Positions 1 through 7,284 are shown, counted from the first letter of the stretch. The stretch is DNA of 13,594 nt from Thermoproteota archaeon (GCA_015521385.1 WAOH01000174.1:1-13594), one strand, 5' to 3'. Notes: generated by a model not told the origin, from the letters alone. A program made the numbers and translations.

Positions 1-2
1 TC

Positions 3-1103
3 CCCACCCTCATGCTGAGCCCCAAGACCATACCCCCGAAGATCATGGTGATAGTGGAGGACCCCCGCGGAATGGAGCTCGCCAAGAGGATAGAATCGCT
101 TGAGAATACATCCGAGGCCCTAGTCTCGATCGTCACGGAGAAGGGCAACTACACGAACCTAGTGCTGAGCGGCGATGTCGACCTCATCGTTGAGATCCCG
201 GAGGGGTTCTACAAGAACCTGAGCTCCGGGAGGACGGGCCGGCTGATCTACTACTACGATCCCTATGGAGCTAGGTCCTCAGTCGCCATGGGGGTGGTCC
301 AGAGGATCGTGAGCGAGTTCTCAGAGGAGGTGTTGAGGAGGAGGCTGAGGGCCATAAACCTCTCCGAGGAGTACATAAGGCCGGTCGTCTCCGTCGCGGT
401 GCAGGTCACCAGCACGGGAGAGGGAGCCACCACCGGGGAGGTGGTGACTGCGATGGTCCTCCCGATGATGGTGGGGCTCATCGCAATAACCGGCGCCGGT
501 ACGTTCGCGATAGATATGATAGCGGGTGAGAGGGAGAGGAAGACCCTGGAAGCCCTCTTCACCAATCCGGTCAGCAGGGGAGAACTCTTGTTGGGTAAAT
601 TCGGCGCCCTAACACTGTTATCCCTGATTAGCGGCCTGGCCACCCTGTTCTCGGCCTTACTAGGGGTGGGATTCGCCGTCACCTCGATGAGCGAGTCCCT
701 ATCGGTCGGATCGGTACCGCAGCTCATCGAGCCGTCGAGGCTCTTCTACCTCACCTTGGGGATCTTGATCACCGTGGCCCTGGGAGGTCTGACTGGGAAC
801 GCAGTCATGATAACCGCCGCCTCATTCGCCAAGACGTTCAAGGAGGCACAGCAGTACGTCGGCTTCCTCACCCTCATATTGGTGGTGCCGATGGTGGCCA
901 TCCCCTCCGCCCCCCAGTCCCTCCACCCCGCACTGAGAGCGCTGCCCATATCCAGCCTAGCGATGTTCGCCAGGGATATGATTGTGAACCCGGGTGATCT
1001 GGGAGCGATAGCAACGTCTCTGATCGCTTCAATCTTCTACCTGGTGGTATTCCTATGGTTAAGTGCAAAGATGTTCGGAAGGGAGTCCGTGATCTTCGGT
1101 TGA
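3..1103 (+). CDS. ABC-2 type (NatB-like) transporter permease, 5' partial
   Basis: Membrane subunit of an ABC exporter; its ATPase partner is probably upstream, outside the window. The frame is open to the window edge (Pro-Thr-Leu precede the first ATG at 12), and an N-terminal membrane helix expected in this family is missing, so I read the gene as 5' truncated by the window. Numbered from the ATG at 12, residues 1-140 form a soluble, probably extracytoplasmic domain. Predicted membrane segments lie at about 145-169, 197-222, 245-268, 283-300 and 333-353. The cytoplasmic coupling segment GERERKTLEALFTNPVSR (172-189) between the first two helices is the hallmark of ABC-2/NatB permeases. Substrate cannot be deduced; NatB relatives move Na+, others drugs or lipids. 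The gene ends 57 bases before the next one. Family assignment is firm, substrate unknown. Confidence 0.85.
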   Translation, partial: PTLMLSPKTIPPKIMVIVEDPRGMELAKRIESLENTSEALVSIVTEKGNYTNLVLSGDVDLIVEIPEGFYKNLSSGRTGRLIYYYDPYGARSSVAMGVVQRIVSEFSEEVLRRRLRAINLSEEYIRPVVSVAVQVTSTGEGATTGEVVTAMVLPMMVGLIAITGAGTFAIDMIAGERERKTLEALFTNPVSRGELLLGKFGALTLLSLISGLATLFSALLGVGFAVTSMSESLSVGSVPQLIEPSRLFYLTLGILITVALGGLTGNAVMITAASFAKTFKEAQQYVGFLTLILVVPMVAIPSAPQSLHPALRALPISSLAMFARDMIVNPGDLGAIATSLIASIFYLVVFLWLSAKMFGRESVIFG

Positions 1104-1110
1104 GGGTCCT

Positions 1111-1130
1111 TTCGTTTAACTTTTTCAATT
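1111..1130 (+). promoter_or_regulatory. possible weak TATA / T-rich stop signal
   Basis: The short gap between the permease and the oxidoreductase contains an AT-rich stretch, TTTAAC followed by TTTTTC, in an otherwise C-rich spacer. It lies about 35-45 bases before the GTG at 1161, so it could be a TATA element giving a short leader. The T run could equally act as a terminator for the upstream permease. The sequence does not decide between these. Confidence 0.3.
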
Positions 1131-1160
1131 ACCCTCCCCCCACCCTGCGCGGTGTTCTGA

Positions 1161-2336
1161 GTGAAGGTCGTTGTCGTCGGATTTGGGCTTGGAGGACTGG
1201 GTTCCGCTTGGCATGTTGCCGAGCAAGTTCCTGACGCTAAGATCACGGTTGTCGGTGACGAGAGACCCTACGTGAGGCACAAGCTGAGGCTCGTCACGCA
1301 GGGAATGGACCTCTGGGTGAGCACTAGGCACTTGGAGTCCAAGGATGTCGACATAATTCTGGACAAGGTGACCAAGATAAGGAGGGAGCAGAAGGAGGTC
1401 GTCCTCTCGGACGGTAAGACAATCCCGTACGACTACCTCATACTGGCGACCGGATCGAATCCCACCATCCCCTCGAGATTGAAGGGCGGGGAGAACTGCG
1501 CCGTTTTCAGGAGGTTGGAGGATGTCCAGAAGCTGATAGACGAGAAGCCAAACGAGGTGGCCATAATAGGAGCCAGCTTCGTGGCCCTCCACGTGGCCGA
1601 CGCTGCTAGGGCCATAGGAGCCAAGCCCAAGGTCATAGTGAGGTCGAGGCTCATCAGGAGGAGCTTGGAGCCCGAGCTCTCCGCTAAGCTGGAGGAGTTC
1701 CTTGCCGAGAAGGGAGTGGAGTTCGTCCACGGTAAGCCGAAGGAGGTGAGGGATTCCAAGGTCATCGTGGACGAGGATAAGGAGGTCAGCTCGGAGATGA
1801 CCTTCGTGGCCACTGGTGTCAGTCCCGAGATAACCCTCGCTAAGGAGGCGGGCCTCGAGTTACTGGACGGCTGGGTCATAAAGACGGATCAGCAGGGAAG
1901 GACCTCGGATCCCAACATATTCGCCGTCGGCGACAACGCGACCGTCATAGACATATTCACCAACAAGCCCATATACATGGGGATAGGCACTGCTGCCAGC
2001 ATAATGGCCCTCAACGCGGCTAAGGCGCTCACCGGTTTCAAGGCGGCTTACAGGGTGCCTAGATTCCAGAAGGACGTATTCTTCGGTGGAATTCACATGG
2101 CCTCGGTTGGACTGACGAGCGTCGAGGCTGAGAACGAGGGGTTCGAGGCGGACAGGGTGTATCTCAGCGGGGACGGCTGGGGAGATTACGCCTACCTCGT
2201 CTACGAGAAGAGCACGAAGAGAGTGCTCGGGTTCAGTGCCATCTCTAGGGAGGAGGTAGGCTGGAAGGGAATGGAAGTCATGATGGCCATGATAAGGAGG
2301 TGGCCCGTGAGCAAGCTCGGTGTGGAGGTCTCCTGA
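1161..2336 (+). CDS. FAD-dependent pyridine nucleotide-disulfide-type oxidoreductase
   Basis: A 391-residue flavoprotein of the NADH oxidase/CoA-disulfide reductase/ferredoxin-reductase fold, expected to pass electrons from NAD(P)H to an unknown acceptor in the cytoplasm. The N-terminal Rossmann motif is GFGLGG (7-12), followed by LATGSNP (95-101) and the second FAD motif NIFAVGDNA (252-260). The central NAD(P)H site reads GASFVA (137-142), where the usual third Gly is Ala. The C-terminal part (about 300-391) matches the dimerisation domain position. The redox-active Cys of NADH oxidases and CoA reductases, expected near residue 42, is absent: that stretch is YVRHKLRL, and the only Cys in the protein is C113. 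It is therefore probably not a disulfide or peroxide reductase of the classic type. The start is GTG at 1161, placed so the chain begins right at the FAD-binding beta strand. It ends two bases before the convergent NUDIX gene. Substrate unknown. Confidence 0.82.
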   Translation: MKVVVVGFGLGGLGSAWHVAEQVPDAKITVVGDERPYVRHKLRLVTQGMDLWVSTRHLESKDVDIILDKVTKIRREQKEVVLSDGKTIPYDYLILATGSNPTIPSRLKGGENCAVFRRLEDVQKLIDEKPNEVAIIGASFVALHVADAARAIGAKPKVIVRSRLIRRSLEPELSAKLEEFLAEKGVEFVHGKPKEVRDSKVIVDEDKEVSSEMTFVATGVSPEITLAKEAGLELLDGWVIKTDQQGRTSDPNIFAVGDNATVIDIFTNKPIYMGIGTAASIMALNAAKALTGFKAAYRVPRFQKDVFFGGIHMASVGLTSVEAENEGFEADRVYLSGDGWGDYAYLVYEKSTKRVLGFSAISREEVGWKGMEVMMAMIRRWPVSKLGVEVS

Positions 2337-2338
2337 GA

Positions 2339-2821
2339 TCAGCCCGTTATATTCCTATTTTCCCCATTCTTCCCTAATTTTAGGGATTCAAGCAGTCTTT
2401 TAGCTGCCTTCACCATTATATAGGCCCCTTTCATGGTCTCATCCCTCAATTCCATCTCTTTAATCTGTTCTATGGTGAACCATCCCCAGTCGTCGTGCTC
2501 TTCCGGCCTTATGACGGGATCCATCCCATTATCGACCACAGCGGTGTACAGGGGGATAATGAACTCGACCCTCATCTCCGGGTATATCACCCCGAACGTG
2601 TCCACGGGTCTGAGATCTAGGGGGGTCAGCTTGAAGCCCGTCTCCTCCCTGAGCTCCCTCAGTGCTCCTCTCCTCGGTGATTCACCGTATCTCAGGCTGC
2701 CGCCCGGTACCTCCCATCTACCGCCGTTCCTCTTGCTTCTAGCCCTCTTGAGCAGCAACACCTTGCCCTCTCTGTTGAATATCACCACGCAGGGCACCAC
2801 ATGGATCTTGGTCTTCTTCAA
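2339..2821 (-). CDS. NUDIX hydrolase
   Basis: A 160-residue pyrophosphohydrolase that would cleave a nucleoside diphosphate linked to another moiety (for example oxidised NTPs, ADP-sugars or dinucleotides) using divalent metal. The Nudix box is complete at residues 41-63: G41, E47, then R55-E56-L57 and E59-E60-x-G62-F63, matching GX5EX7REUXEEXGU. The preceding GGRWEVPGG (33-41) is the usual lead-in. The last 20 or so residues are basic and polar, with no extra domain. The start is TTG at 2821, chosen because GGTGA lies six bases upstream and also directly follows the stop codon of the zinc-ribbon gene, 13 bases away. This suggests translational coupling as the last gene of the dys operon. Substrate cannot be told from sequence. 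Confidence 0.88.
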   Translation of the reverse strand: MKKTKIHVVPCVVIFNREGKVLLLKRARSKRNGGRWEVPGGSLRYGESPRRGALRELREETGFKLTPLDLRPVDTFGVIYPEMRVEFIIPLYTAVVDNGMDPVIRPEEHDDWGWFTIEQIKEMELRDETMKGAYIMVKAAKRLLESLKLGKNGENRNITG

Positions 2822-2834
2822 ATGCGGTCACCGC

Positions 2835-3263
2835 TCATGGCACGGCCTTTTCTTTAGCCTTTTGCTTGGGGGTCTTGGCGAATATCGAGACGATGATCAT
2901 CGGAGATCCGCACTTGGGGCATTTATCGTCAGTAGAGAGCTTGCCAACGAAGTCGCCCTCCTTGAACGTTCTGAGCATCTTCCTCCCGCAATTCGTGCAG
3001 TATAACTCGGTGAATATCTCCTGATGCTCCTCCTGGTATGCTAGCCTCGCCTTGGCCATGTCGTAGGCGACCTTAACGGCTATTCCCATGCCCGCCACCC
3101 CCATCACTATGTTGAGGATGGCGTCGTTGGTGTTCCCCTCCTGAAGGGAGGATATTCCCATGTAGAAGAAGAGAACCGAGATGAGCACTATGCCCACCAT
3201 TGAGGCTATCCAGAACAGGTAGAACCCGGTCGGAGCTCCCTTCTTGTTAGAGTTGGATGACAT
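2835..3263 (-). CDS. two-TM membrane protein with C-terminal zinc ribbon
   Basis: A 142-residue protein with no function I recognise. After a short polar N-terminus there are two hydrophobic helices (about 13-36 and 47-69), then a charged linker. A zinc-ribbon-like domain follows, with C89-x2-C92 and C115-x2-C118 spaced 22 residues apart, and then a Lys/Ala/Pro-rich tail. The basic residues flanking the helices and the metal knuckles suggest a membrane hairpin with both ends in the cytoplasm. Its ATG at 3261-3263 follows the stop of the DUF1512-like gene with no base between (TGAATG). A strong GGAGGTG lies inside the end of that gene eight bases upstream, so the two are almost certainly made together and may act together in the membrane. 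Zinc binding is inferred from the Cys spacing. Confidence 0.78.
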   Translation of the reverse strand: MSSNSNKKGAPTGFYLFWIASMVGIVLISVLFFYMGISSLQEGNTNDAILNIVMGVAGMGIAVKVAYDMAKARLAYQEEHQEIFTELYCTNCGRKMLRTFKEGDFVGKLSTDDKCPKCGSPMIIVSIFAKTPKQKAKEKAVP

Positions 3264-4400
3264 TCATGAGGCACCTCCCATCGTATTGCCCACGCCCACC
3301 GTGTTCCCTATCCCCGCGATGAGCACGAAGTCCCCGGGGAGGGTCTTCGACCTTATCGCCATCTTGACCCTCTCCACGACCTCGTCGACCGACTTGGCTA
3401 TCTCCTCCCTCATGGAGGTTATGGCATCCAACGGATCCTCCTTTATCGCTATAGCATGCAGGGGTATCTTGTACTTGGTGGCTACCTCCTCTATCCTGAG
3501 CTTCTCCGGGCCGGGATCTCCTATCGCCGCACCTATTCCCTCGACCACTTCGGCAGTGGGTTCGCCCTCCAGCTTGGCGGCGGCGTCTATCATGATTATC
3601 AGGGACACGTTGCCATCTCTGCTCTCAACTATCCTCTCGATGGCCACTCCGGGCCTCCCCACCTCGGATCCAGGTCCCTTCGCCTTTATGATGAATGCCC
3701 TCCTCCCCTCCAGATCCACCTCAGCGCCGACTATGTTCTCCGCCACCTCCTTCGGCTCCGCGCCGTTCATGAGCCTCAGGGCCACCATCGGACCGATGCT
3801 GTCGCCTATCGGTATGCCCCTCCTGAAGGCCTCTCCCGCCTTCCAGTAGGCCTTGGCTATCCTGAGGATCTCGGGGAGCAGCATCTGGATCTGAGCGATG
3901 TATATGAGGTTTTGGGTCCTCCTCCCAAGTATGAAGTAGTGGCGGACTATCCTGTATATCATGTCCAAGGCCAAGACTCCGGACATCTGATCCCTCAGGT
4001 TGGATCTCTTCCACTCGTCGGCTTTGGGGGCTATCTCCACCATGAACTTGTTGAGATGATCCCTAGAACTCTCCAGCAGATGTTCCAGCCTCTTGACGGC
4101 GCCGAACGGATCTAGCGTGACGGGCTGTATTATGAAGAACCCCTTGATCCTCTTGAACAGAGATTCCACCTCCTCCTTGGATCGGCCGTACTTGGAAGCC
4201 TCCTCGACGAACTTCTTGGTCGCATCGTTGGTGTACTCCTCGAGCTTGGCCAGGGCTTTCCTGATCTCGTTGATCCACAGTTGGGCTTGGAGCTTGCTAG
4301 CATAGAACTGCATGATGGTTATGAATATCAGGAAGAAGATCCATGAGAACCAGTCACTCTGGTTGGTTTGCATGAGCTTTATTCCCAGCTCTTGGTTCAA
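3264..4400 (-). CDS. DUF1512-like archaeal membrane-anchored protein
   Basis: A 378-residue protein that resembles the archaeal family DUF1512, for which I know no function. It has a single N-terminal membrane helix (about 16-34). A charged helical segment with coiled-coil character follows (about 40-90), then a large soluble region. Glycine-rich blocks that look conserved are GIPIGDSIGPMVA (195-207), KGPGSEVGRPG (241-251), GIGAAIGDPGPEK (288-300) and the C-terminal GIGNTVGVGNTMGG (363-376). Such loops could bind a nucleotide or phosphate, but no standard P-loop is present. The start is TTG at 4400, with GGAGGGTG five bases upstream and no earlier in-frame start nearby. It sits 42 bases after deoxyhypusine synthase and directly abuts the zinc-ribbon membrane gene. 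The family call rests on memory of the conserved blocks and is moderately secure. Confidence 0.7.
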   Translation of the reverse strand: MNQELGIKLMQTNQSDWFSWIFFLIFITIMQFYASKLQAQLWINEIRKALAKLEEYTNDATKKFVEEASKYGRSKEEVESLFKRIKGFFIIQPVTLDPFGAVKRLEHLLESSRDHLNKFMVEIAPKADEWKRSNLRDQMSGVLALDMIYRIVRHYFILGRRTQNLIYIAQIQMLLPEILRIAKAYWKAGEAFRRGIPIGDSIGPMVALRLMNGAEPKEVAENIVGAEVDLEGRRAFIIKAKGPGSEVGRPGVAIERIVESRDGNVSLIIMIDAAAKLEGEPTAEVVEGIGAAIGDPGPEKLRIEEVATKYKIPLHAIAIKEDPLDAITSMREEIAKSVDEVVERVKMAIRSKTLPGDFVLIAGIGNTVGVGNTMGGAS

Positions 4401-4442
4401 TGCACCACCCTCCTTACGGGACCAACCCGGAGCTACCCCGTT

Positions 4443-5405
4443 TTAAAGCTTCCCGATTAGTTGCCTTCCCTCCCTCTGGAGGTCGCCCATCCTGTCGAGG
4501 AGCGCCGCGTACATGAGTGGGAGGAGAGCGGTCACTTCTCCCGGTATGAACGTCCTCGCTGCCTTCTTGGAAACCTTGCCCCAGCTTATTGCCTCTCTCT
4601 CCCTCGCCCCACTCAGGCTACCGTCCCACTCCACCGCCGTGGTCAGATACACAACGTAGTCGAGCCCTCCCTTGAACTGGTTCCACCATATCGTGTGATG
4701 TTTGGAGATGCCACCCCCCAAGACCAGAGCTCCGCTCACCTCCATGGTGAAGGAGAGGTCCGCCAGTTTCAGCATGTCCCTGATGAAGTCCAAGTGGAAG
4801 TCCTGTTCTTGGGATAAGAAGCTTAAAGCGGTGCCGAAGGACGAGTCCAAGAGGCCTGGGGAGAATATGGGGACCCTAGCCTCGTAAGCCGTCCTCAGAA
4901 TGGAGTTAGGGCACATCTTCTCTCCCAATCCGTGTAGCAGCTCGCTGGGAGAGATCCTCCCCCCATACTTCTCCAAGATCTCGGGGACCTCTCTCCTCAC
5001 GAACCTCTCCACCACCGGTCCATAATTATCGAAGGGTATGAACACGTTCCCCAGCCTGTGTATCTTCCTCTCGTAGAGCTCCGAGTCGTTCGCATCGAAG
5101 CTCCCGTGATAGTAGTCAGCGTGGCACCTGGCAATGTCGTGGTCTATCGTGCCCCCGGTGGTTACCACCACATCGAACAGGTTCCTCCTCAGCATGTCGA
5201 CCAGTATCCCCCTAACCCCCGTGGACACGATGTCGGCCGGGAAGGAGAGGAAGTTCACCGACTTGGGATCCCTCACCATTTCCTCTAGGATGCTGACTCC
5301 CTCAGCAACGAATTTGGCGGTGAAGCCGCCGGCCTTCTCCATCTCCACGATGATATCCGAAGCGGTCATCCCGGGGCGCAGGGTAATATCCTCGACCCTC
5401 CTCAT
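4443..5405 (-). CDS. dys: deoxyhypusine synthase
   Basis: Transfers the butylamine group of spermidine to a Lys of archaeal/eukaryotic initiation factor 5A, with NAD as cofactor, the first step to hypusine. The 320-residue length is normal for archaeal forms. Diagnostic stretches are TTGGTIDHDIAR (82-93) and SPGLLDSSFG (182-191). VLGGGISKHH (228-237) carries the active-site His, and YLTTAVEWDGSLSGA (253-267) is followed by EAISWGKV (271-278), in which K277 aligns with the Lys that forms the enzyme-substrate imine (K329 in human). All key residues expected are present, so it should be active. The start is ATG at 5405. A TATA-like TTATTTA 30-36 bases upstream fits a very short leader. It is the first gene of a probable four-gene operon running to 2339. 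Confidence 0.95.
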   Translation of the reverse strand: MRRVEDITLRPGMTASDIIVEMEKAGGFTAKFVAEGVSILEEMVRDPKSVNFLSFPADIVSTGVRGILVDMLRRNLFDVVVTTGGTIDHDIARCHADYYHGSFDANDSELYERKIHRLGNVFIPFDNYGPVVERFVRREVPEILEKYGGRISPSELLHGLGEKMCPNSILRTAYEARVPIFSPGLLDSSFGTALSFLSQEQDFHLDFIRDMLKLADLSFTMEVSGALVLGGGISKHHTIWWNQFKGGLDYVVYLTTAVEWDGSLSGAREREAISWGKVSKKAARTFIPGEVTALLPLMYAALLDRMGDLQREGRQLIGKL

Positions 5406-5434
5406 ACCTATCGAGCTAGTGGGGCGGGTCCATG

Positions 5435-5441
5435 TAAATAA
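5435..5441 (-). promoter_or_regulatory. TATA-like element for the dys operon
   Basis: Read on the minus strand, TTATTTA lies 30-36 bases ahead of the dys ATG. Transcription would then start a few bases before the start codon, giving a near-leaderless mRNA. The element also sits just upstream of the divergent 84-residue gene, so regulation of the two could interfere. Confidence 0.5.
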
Positions 5442-5451
5442 GGTGGTGCCG

Positions 5452-5706
5452 ATGGGAAGTCAGCGAGTGATCGATGCTCTGACGAGGTACCTGAAGGTGC
5501 GCGGTCCCAAGATACTCTCCAACGTGGGAGACCAAGAGATCGTCAGGATAGAACTCAGGGCCCTGTTCAGGTACTATGAGCGAGAGAGCAGGGAGGATAG
5601 GCTGATGAACCACGTTGAGGGGTTCGAGTGGAGGGACTGCAGGGTCGAGGGGGACTACCTCTTGGTACCGGTATCCCTGATAAGGGAGGTGCTGGGTGTT
5701 GAGTGA
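5452..5706 (+). CDS. hypothetical 84-residue protein upstream of HAD phosphatase
   Basis: I do not recognise this protein. It is rich in Arg, Glu and Leu, has no membrane segment, and its only Cys is in the stretch RDCRVEG. The N-terminal half looks alpha-helical (about 4-52). The C-terminal part (GDYLLVPVSLIREVLGVE) alternates like a beta strand followed by a helix, compatible with a small domain or a protein partner. The start at ATG 5452 is favoured because AGGTGG lies five bases before it; in-frame GTGs at 5419, 5443 and 5446 are alternatives. It overlaps the following phosphatase gene by 8-11 bases, which argues for a real, translationally coupled gene. It is divergent from dys, only 46 bases away. 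Confidence 0.62.
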   Translation: MGSQRVIDALTRYLKVRGPKILSNVGDQEIVRIELRALFRYYERESREDRLMNHVEGFEWRDCRVEGDYLLVPVSLIREVLGVE

Positions 5707-6358
5707 GGCCTATCTGGTCGCATTCGACATGGATGGGACCCTCCTGCCCATAAACAGCTCATGGGAGTTCATTCACGGGCTTCTGGGTACTGAGGAGATC
5801 GCCTCTAAGTATAGGAGGATGTACGAGAGGGGCGAGATCGACTACAGGAGGTGGGCCGAGCTGGATGTCTCCTCATGGAGGGACAGGGACTTCTCTATAG
5901 TGTTGAGGGAAGTGGAGAATCTGAGGCCCATCGAGGACGCGGAGGAAGCGGTCAGGAGGCTGAGGGAGGAGGGCTTCGTCGTGGGGATCATCAGCTCCGG
6001 TCTGGATGTGATTGCCAAGAGGCTATGCGGCTCGCTCGGGATGGACTTCTGCAGATCCGCCGAGTTGAAGATCGTCGGCAACAGGGTTGTGGGAATCCTG
6101 AGGGAGCTGGATCCCGAGAGGAAGTCGGAGGAGCTCGCTGATGTGGCGAGGAGGTTCAAGATCCCCCTCCGCAGGGTGGCCTTCGTGGGGGATGGTGAGA
6201 GCGATCTGTCTGTCTTTCGCATGGATATAGGGAAGAAGATCGCGTTCAGGCCCAAGTCAGAGATCATAAGGTCCCTAGCTGATCACGTGGTCGATAGCCT
6301 CTCGGAGGCCGCGGACATTCTGATCGAGTGGAAAGGTTCGACATGTACTGAACGTTAA
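5696..6358 (+). CDS. HAD-superfamily phosphatase, phosphoserine phosphatase (SerB)-like
   Basis: A 220-residue phosphatase using an aspartyl-phosphate intermediate. Motif I is FDMDGTL, with nucleophile D11 and acid/base D13. Motif II is the Ser pair in GIISSGLD (98-104), motif III is K143, and motif IV is FVGDGESDLSVF (163-174), which supplies metal ligands D166 and D170. The helical cap at about 17-80 and the overall length fit the SerB/C1-cap subgroup, so phosphoserine or a similar small phosphomonoester is plausible but unproven. The start is uncertain between GTG at 5696 and TTG at 5699. GGAGGTG at 5685-5691 gives spacing of four or seven bases, so TTG is as likely. It overlaps the 84-residue gene. 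All catalytic residues are present. Confidence 0.85.
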   Translation: MLSEAYLVAFDMDGTLLPINSSWEFIHGLLGTEEIASKYRRMYERGEIDYRRWAELDVSSWRDRDFSIVLREVENLRPIEDAEEAVRRLREEGFVVGIISSGLDVIAKRLCGSLGMDFCRSAELKIVGNRVVGILRELDPERKSEELADVARRFKIPLRRVAFVGDGESDLSVFRMDIGKKIAFRPKSEIIRSLADHVVDSLSEAADILIEWKGSTCTER

Positions 6359-6366
6359 CTCATCCA

Positions 6367-6373
6367 TTTATAT
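6367..6373 (+). promoter_or_regulatory. TATA box, leaderless promoter of the membrane HTH gene
   Basis: TTTATAT lies 24-30 bases ahead of the ATG at 6397, the archaeal spacing that puts transcription start at or next to the start codon. There is no Shine-Dalgarno sequence before the ATG, consistent with a leaderless mRNA. It follows the HAD stop codon (6356-6358) by only eight bases. Confidence 0.7.
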
Positions 6374-6396
6374 CCGGTCCTCGCCGACTTGATCGG

Positions 6397-7062
6397 ATGG
6401 ATTGGGAGATATTCACGCTGGATGATGATAGGGTGAGGCTATTCGGGCAGGAGATAGCTAACGAGCTGGGAAGGAAGATCATCACATCTCTCAGGGAGTA
6501 CCCCAAGAGTCCCAATGACCTGGCCAAGGAGCTGAACCAGCCACTGACCACGGTGGTTTTCCACGTGGATAAGCTCCTTGAGGCGGGTGTCATAAGAGCC
6601 GTTGGGACCATGGCAGGTAGGAGGGGCAGGAAGACCCTCTACACCCTATCTTCATCGGCTTTCTTAGTAGTTCCAACGACTAGGGAGGAGAAGGAGAGTT
6701 ACCTGAAGAGTGTTATGGGGAGAACCCTTCCTACCAGGGAGATACTGGTGAAAAGCCTCTTGATCAGCGTGCTGGTGGCCATATTCATGGTTGGAATGCC
6801 CTGGTACCTCATGGGACCGAGACCGGCAGCGATACCTACGGAGGAGAGGACCACGACCGTCGCAGTTCCTCTCTACCCAGAAGCGCCGGCTGGGACCGAG
6901 AAAGGAGGGGCACCAGAGGTTAGGAGATCGCAAGGCAGCACAGAAGCCGACTGGATGGGCCCGTTGATGCTCGCTCTGGCCTCATCCATCCTCACGGCTC
7001 TGCTCATTGCTCTCCTGATTCTCCGTCGAGAGGTTCTCCCTTACAGTGAACGTAACCCTTGA
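6397..7062 (+). CDS. membrane-tethered winged-helix (ArsR-like) transcription regulator
   Basis: A 221-residue protein with an N-terminal winged helix-turn-helix and two membrane helices. The HTH spans about 20-66; SPNDLAKELNQPLTT (38-52) forms helix 2 and the turn, and VVFHVDKLLEAGVI (53-66) the recognition helix. A basic wing with GRRGRKTLYTL (74-84) follows. Membrane segments are at about 117-139 and 189-210. Between them is a roughly 48-residue loop rich in Pro, Glu, Thr and Ala that would face outside, and the end RREVLPYSERNP would be cytoplasmic. This layout suggests a one-component sensor that reads an external or membrane signal and binds DNA from the membrane. Target and signal are unknown. 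It has its own promoter and could autoregulate. The last 59 bases overlap the convergent four-Cys gene. Confidence 0.8.
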   Translation: MDWEIFTLDDDRVRLFGQEIANELGRKIITSLREYPKSPNDLAKELNQPLTTVVFHVDKLLEAGVIRAVGTMAGRRGRKTLYTLSSSAFLVVPTTREEKESYLKSVMGRTLPTREILVKSLLISVLVAIFMVGMPWYLMGPRPAAIPTEERTTTVAVPLYPEAPAGTEKGGAPEVRRSQGSTEADWMGPLMLALASSILTALLIALLILRREVLPYSERNP

Positions 7063-7264
7063 ACCTCCTGACGTAGTTGGGGCATCCCATGCATATGAGG
7101 AAGCTCACCCTCTCGCCCCGCACCGGGCAGTCCACTGCATCCTTGGAGAATTTGGATATCACCTTGTTACCGTACAGCTCCTTCAGTTTCTCCTTGTAGT
7201 CCTTGGGGACCCTCATTGCTCTCTGCAGTCTCACTACCTGCAATTCGTACTTGTGATCCGACAT
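7004..7264 (-). CDS. small four-Cys (zinc-binding-like) protein
   Basis: An 86-residue protein with no family name I can give. It has a basic N-terminal half and then Cys residues at 46, 58, 61 and 74 in the pattern DCPVRG, ICMGCP, VHCKG. This resembles small archaeal proteins with a single metal knuckle. A zinc or iron-sulfur site is inferred; no catalytic motif is visible. The ATG at 7264 is preferred because GAGGTG lies five bases upstream. The frame is open further upstream, but that stretch is antisense to the next HAD gene. The final 59 bases are antisense to the end of the membrane HTH gene. Both reading frames look genuine there: the HTH gene needs this stretch for its last helix. In this gene the overlap encodes only the end after C61. 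Confidence 0.65.
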   Translation of the reverse strand: MSDHKYELQVVRLQRAMRVPKDYKEKLKELYGNKVISKFSKDAVDCPVRGERVSFLICMGCPNYVRRFKGYVHCKGEPLDGESGEQ

Positions 7265-7284
7265 CCGAACACCTCGCCGCCAAG

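Noticed and set aside
1125..1730. A 201-residue minus-strand frame inside the oxidoreductase gene.
   Set aside because: It is antisense to a well-supported FAD protein and has no recognisable motif.
3456..4115. A 219-residue plus-strand frame within the DUF1512-like gene.
   Set aside because: It is antisense to a gene with clear conserved blocks, a Shine-Dalgarno sequence and operon context; its own composition is His/Pro/Tyr-rich, as shadow frames are.
5134..5451. A longer N-terminus for the 84-residue gene, starting at 5134.
   Set aside because: The extension is antisense to the deoxyhypusine synthase start region and has no coding character; the internal ATG at 5452 has the Shine-Dalgarno sequence.
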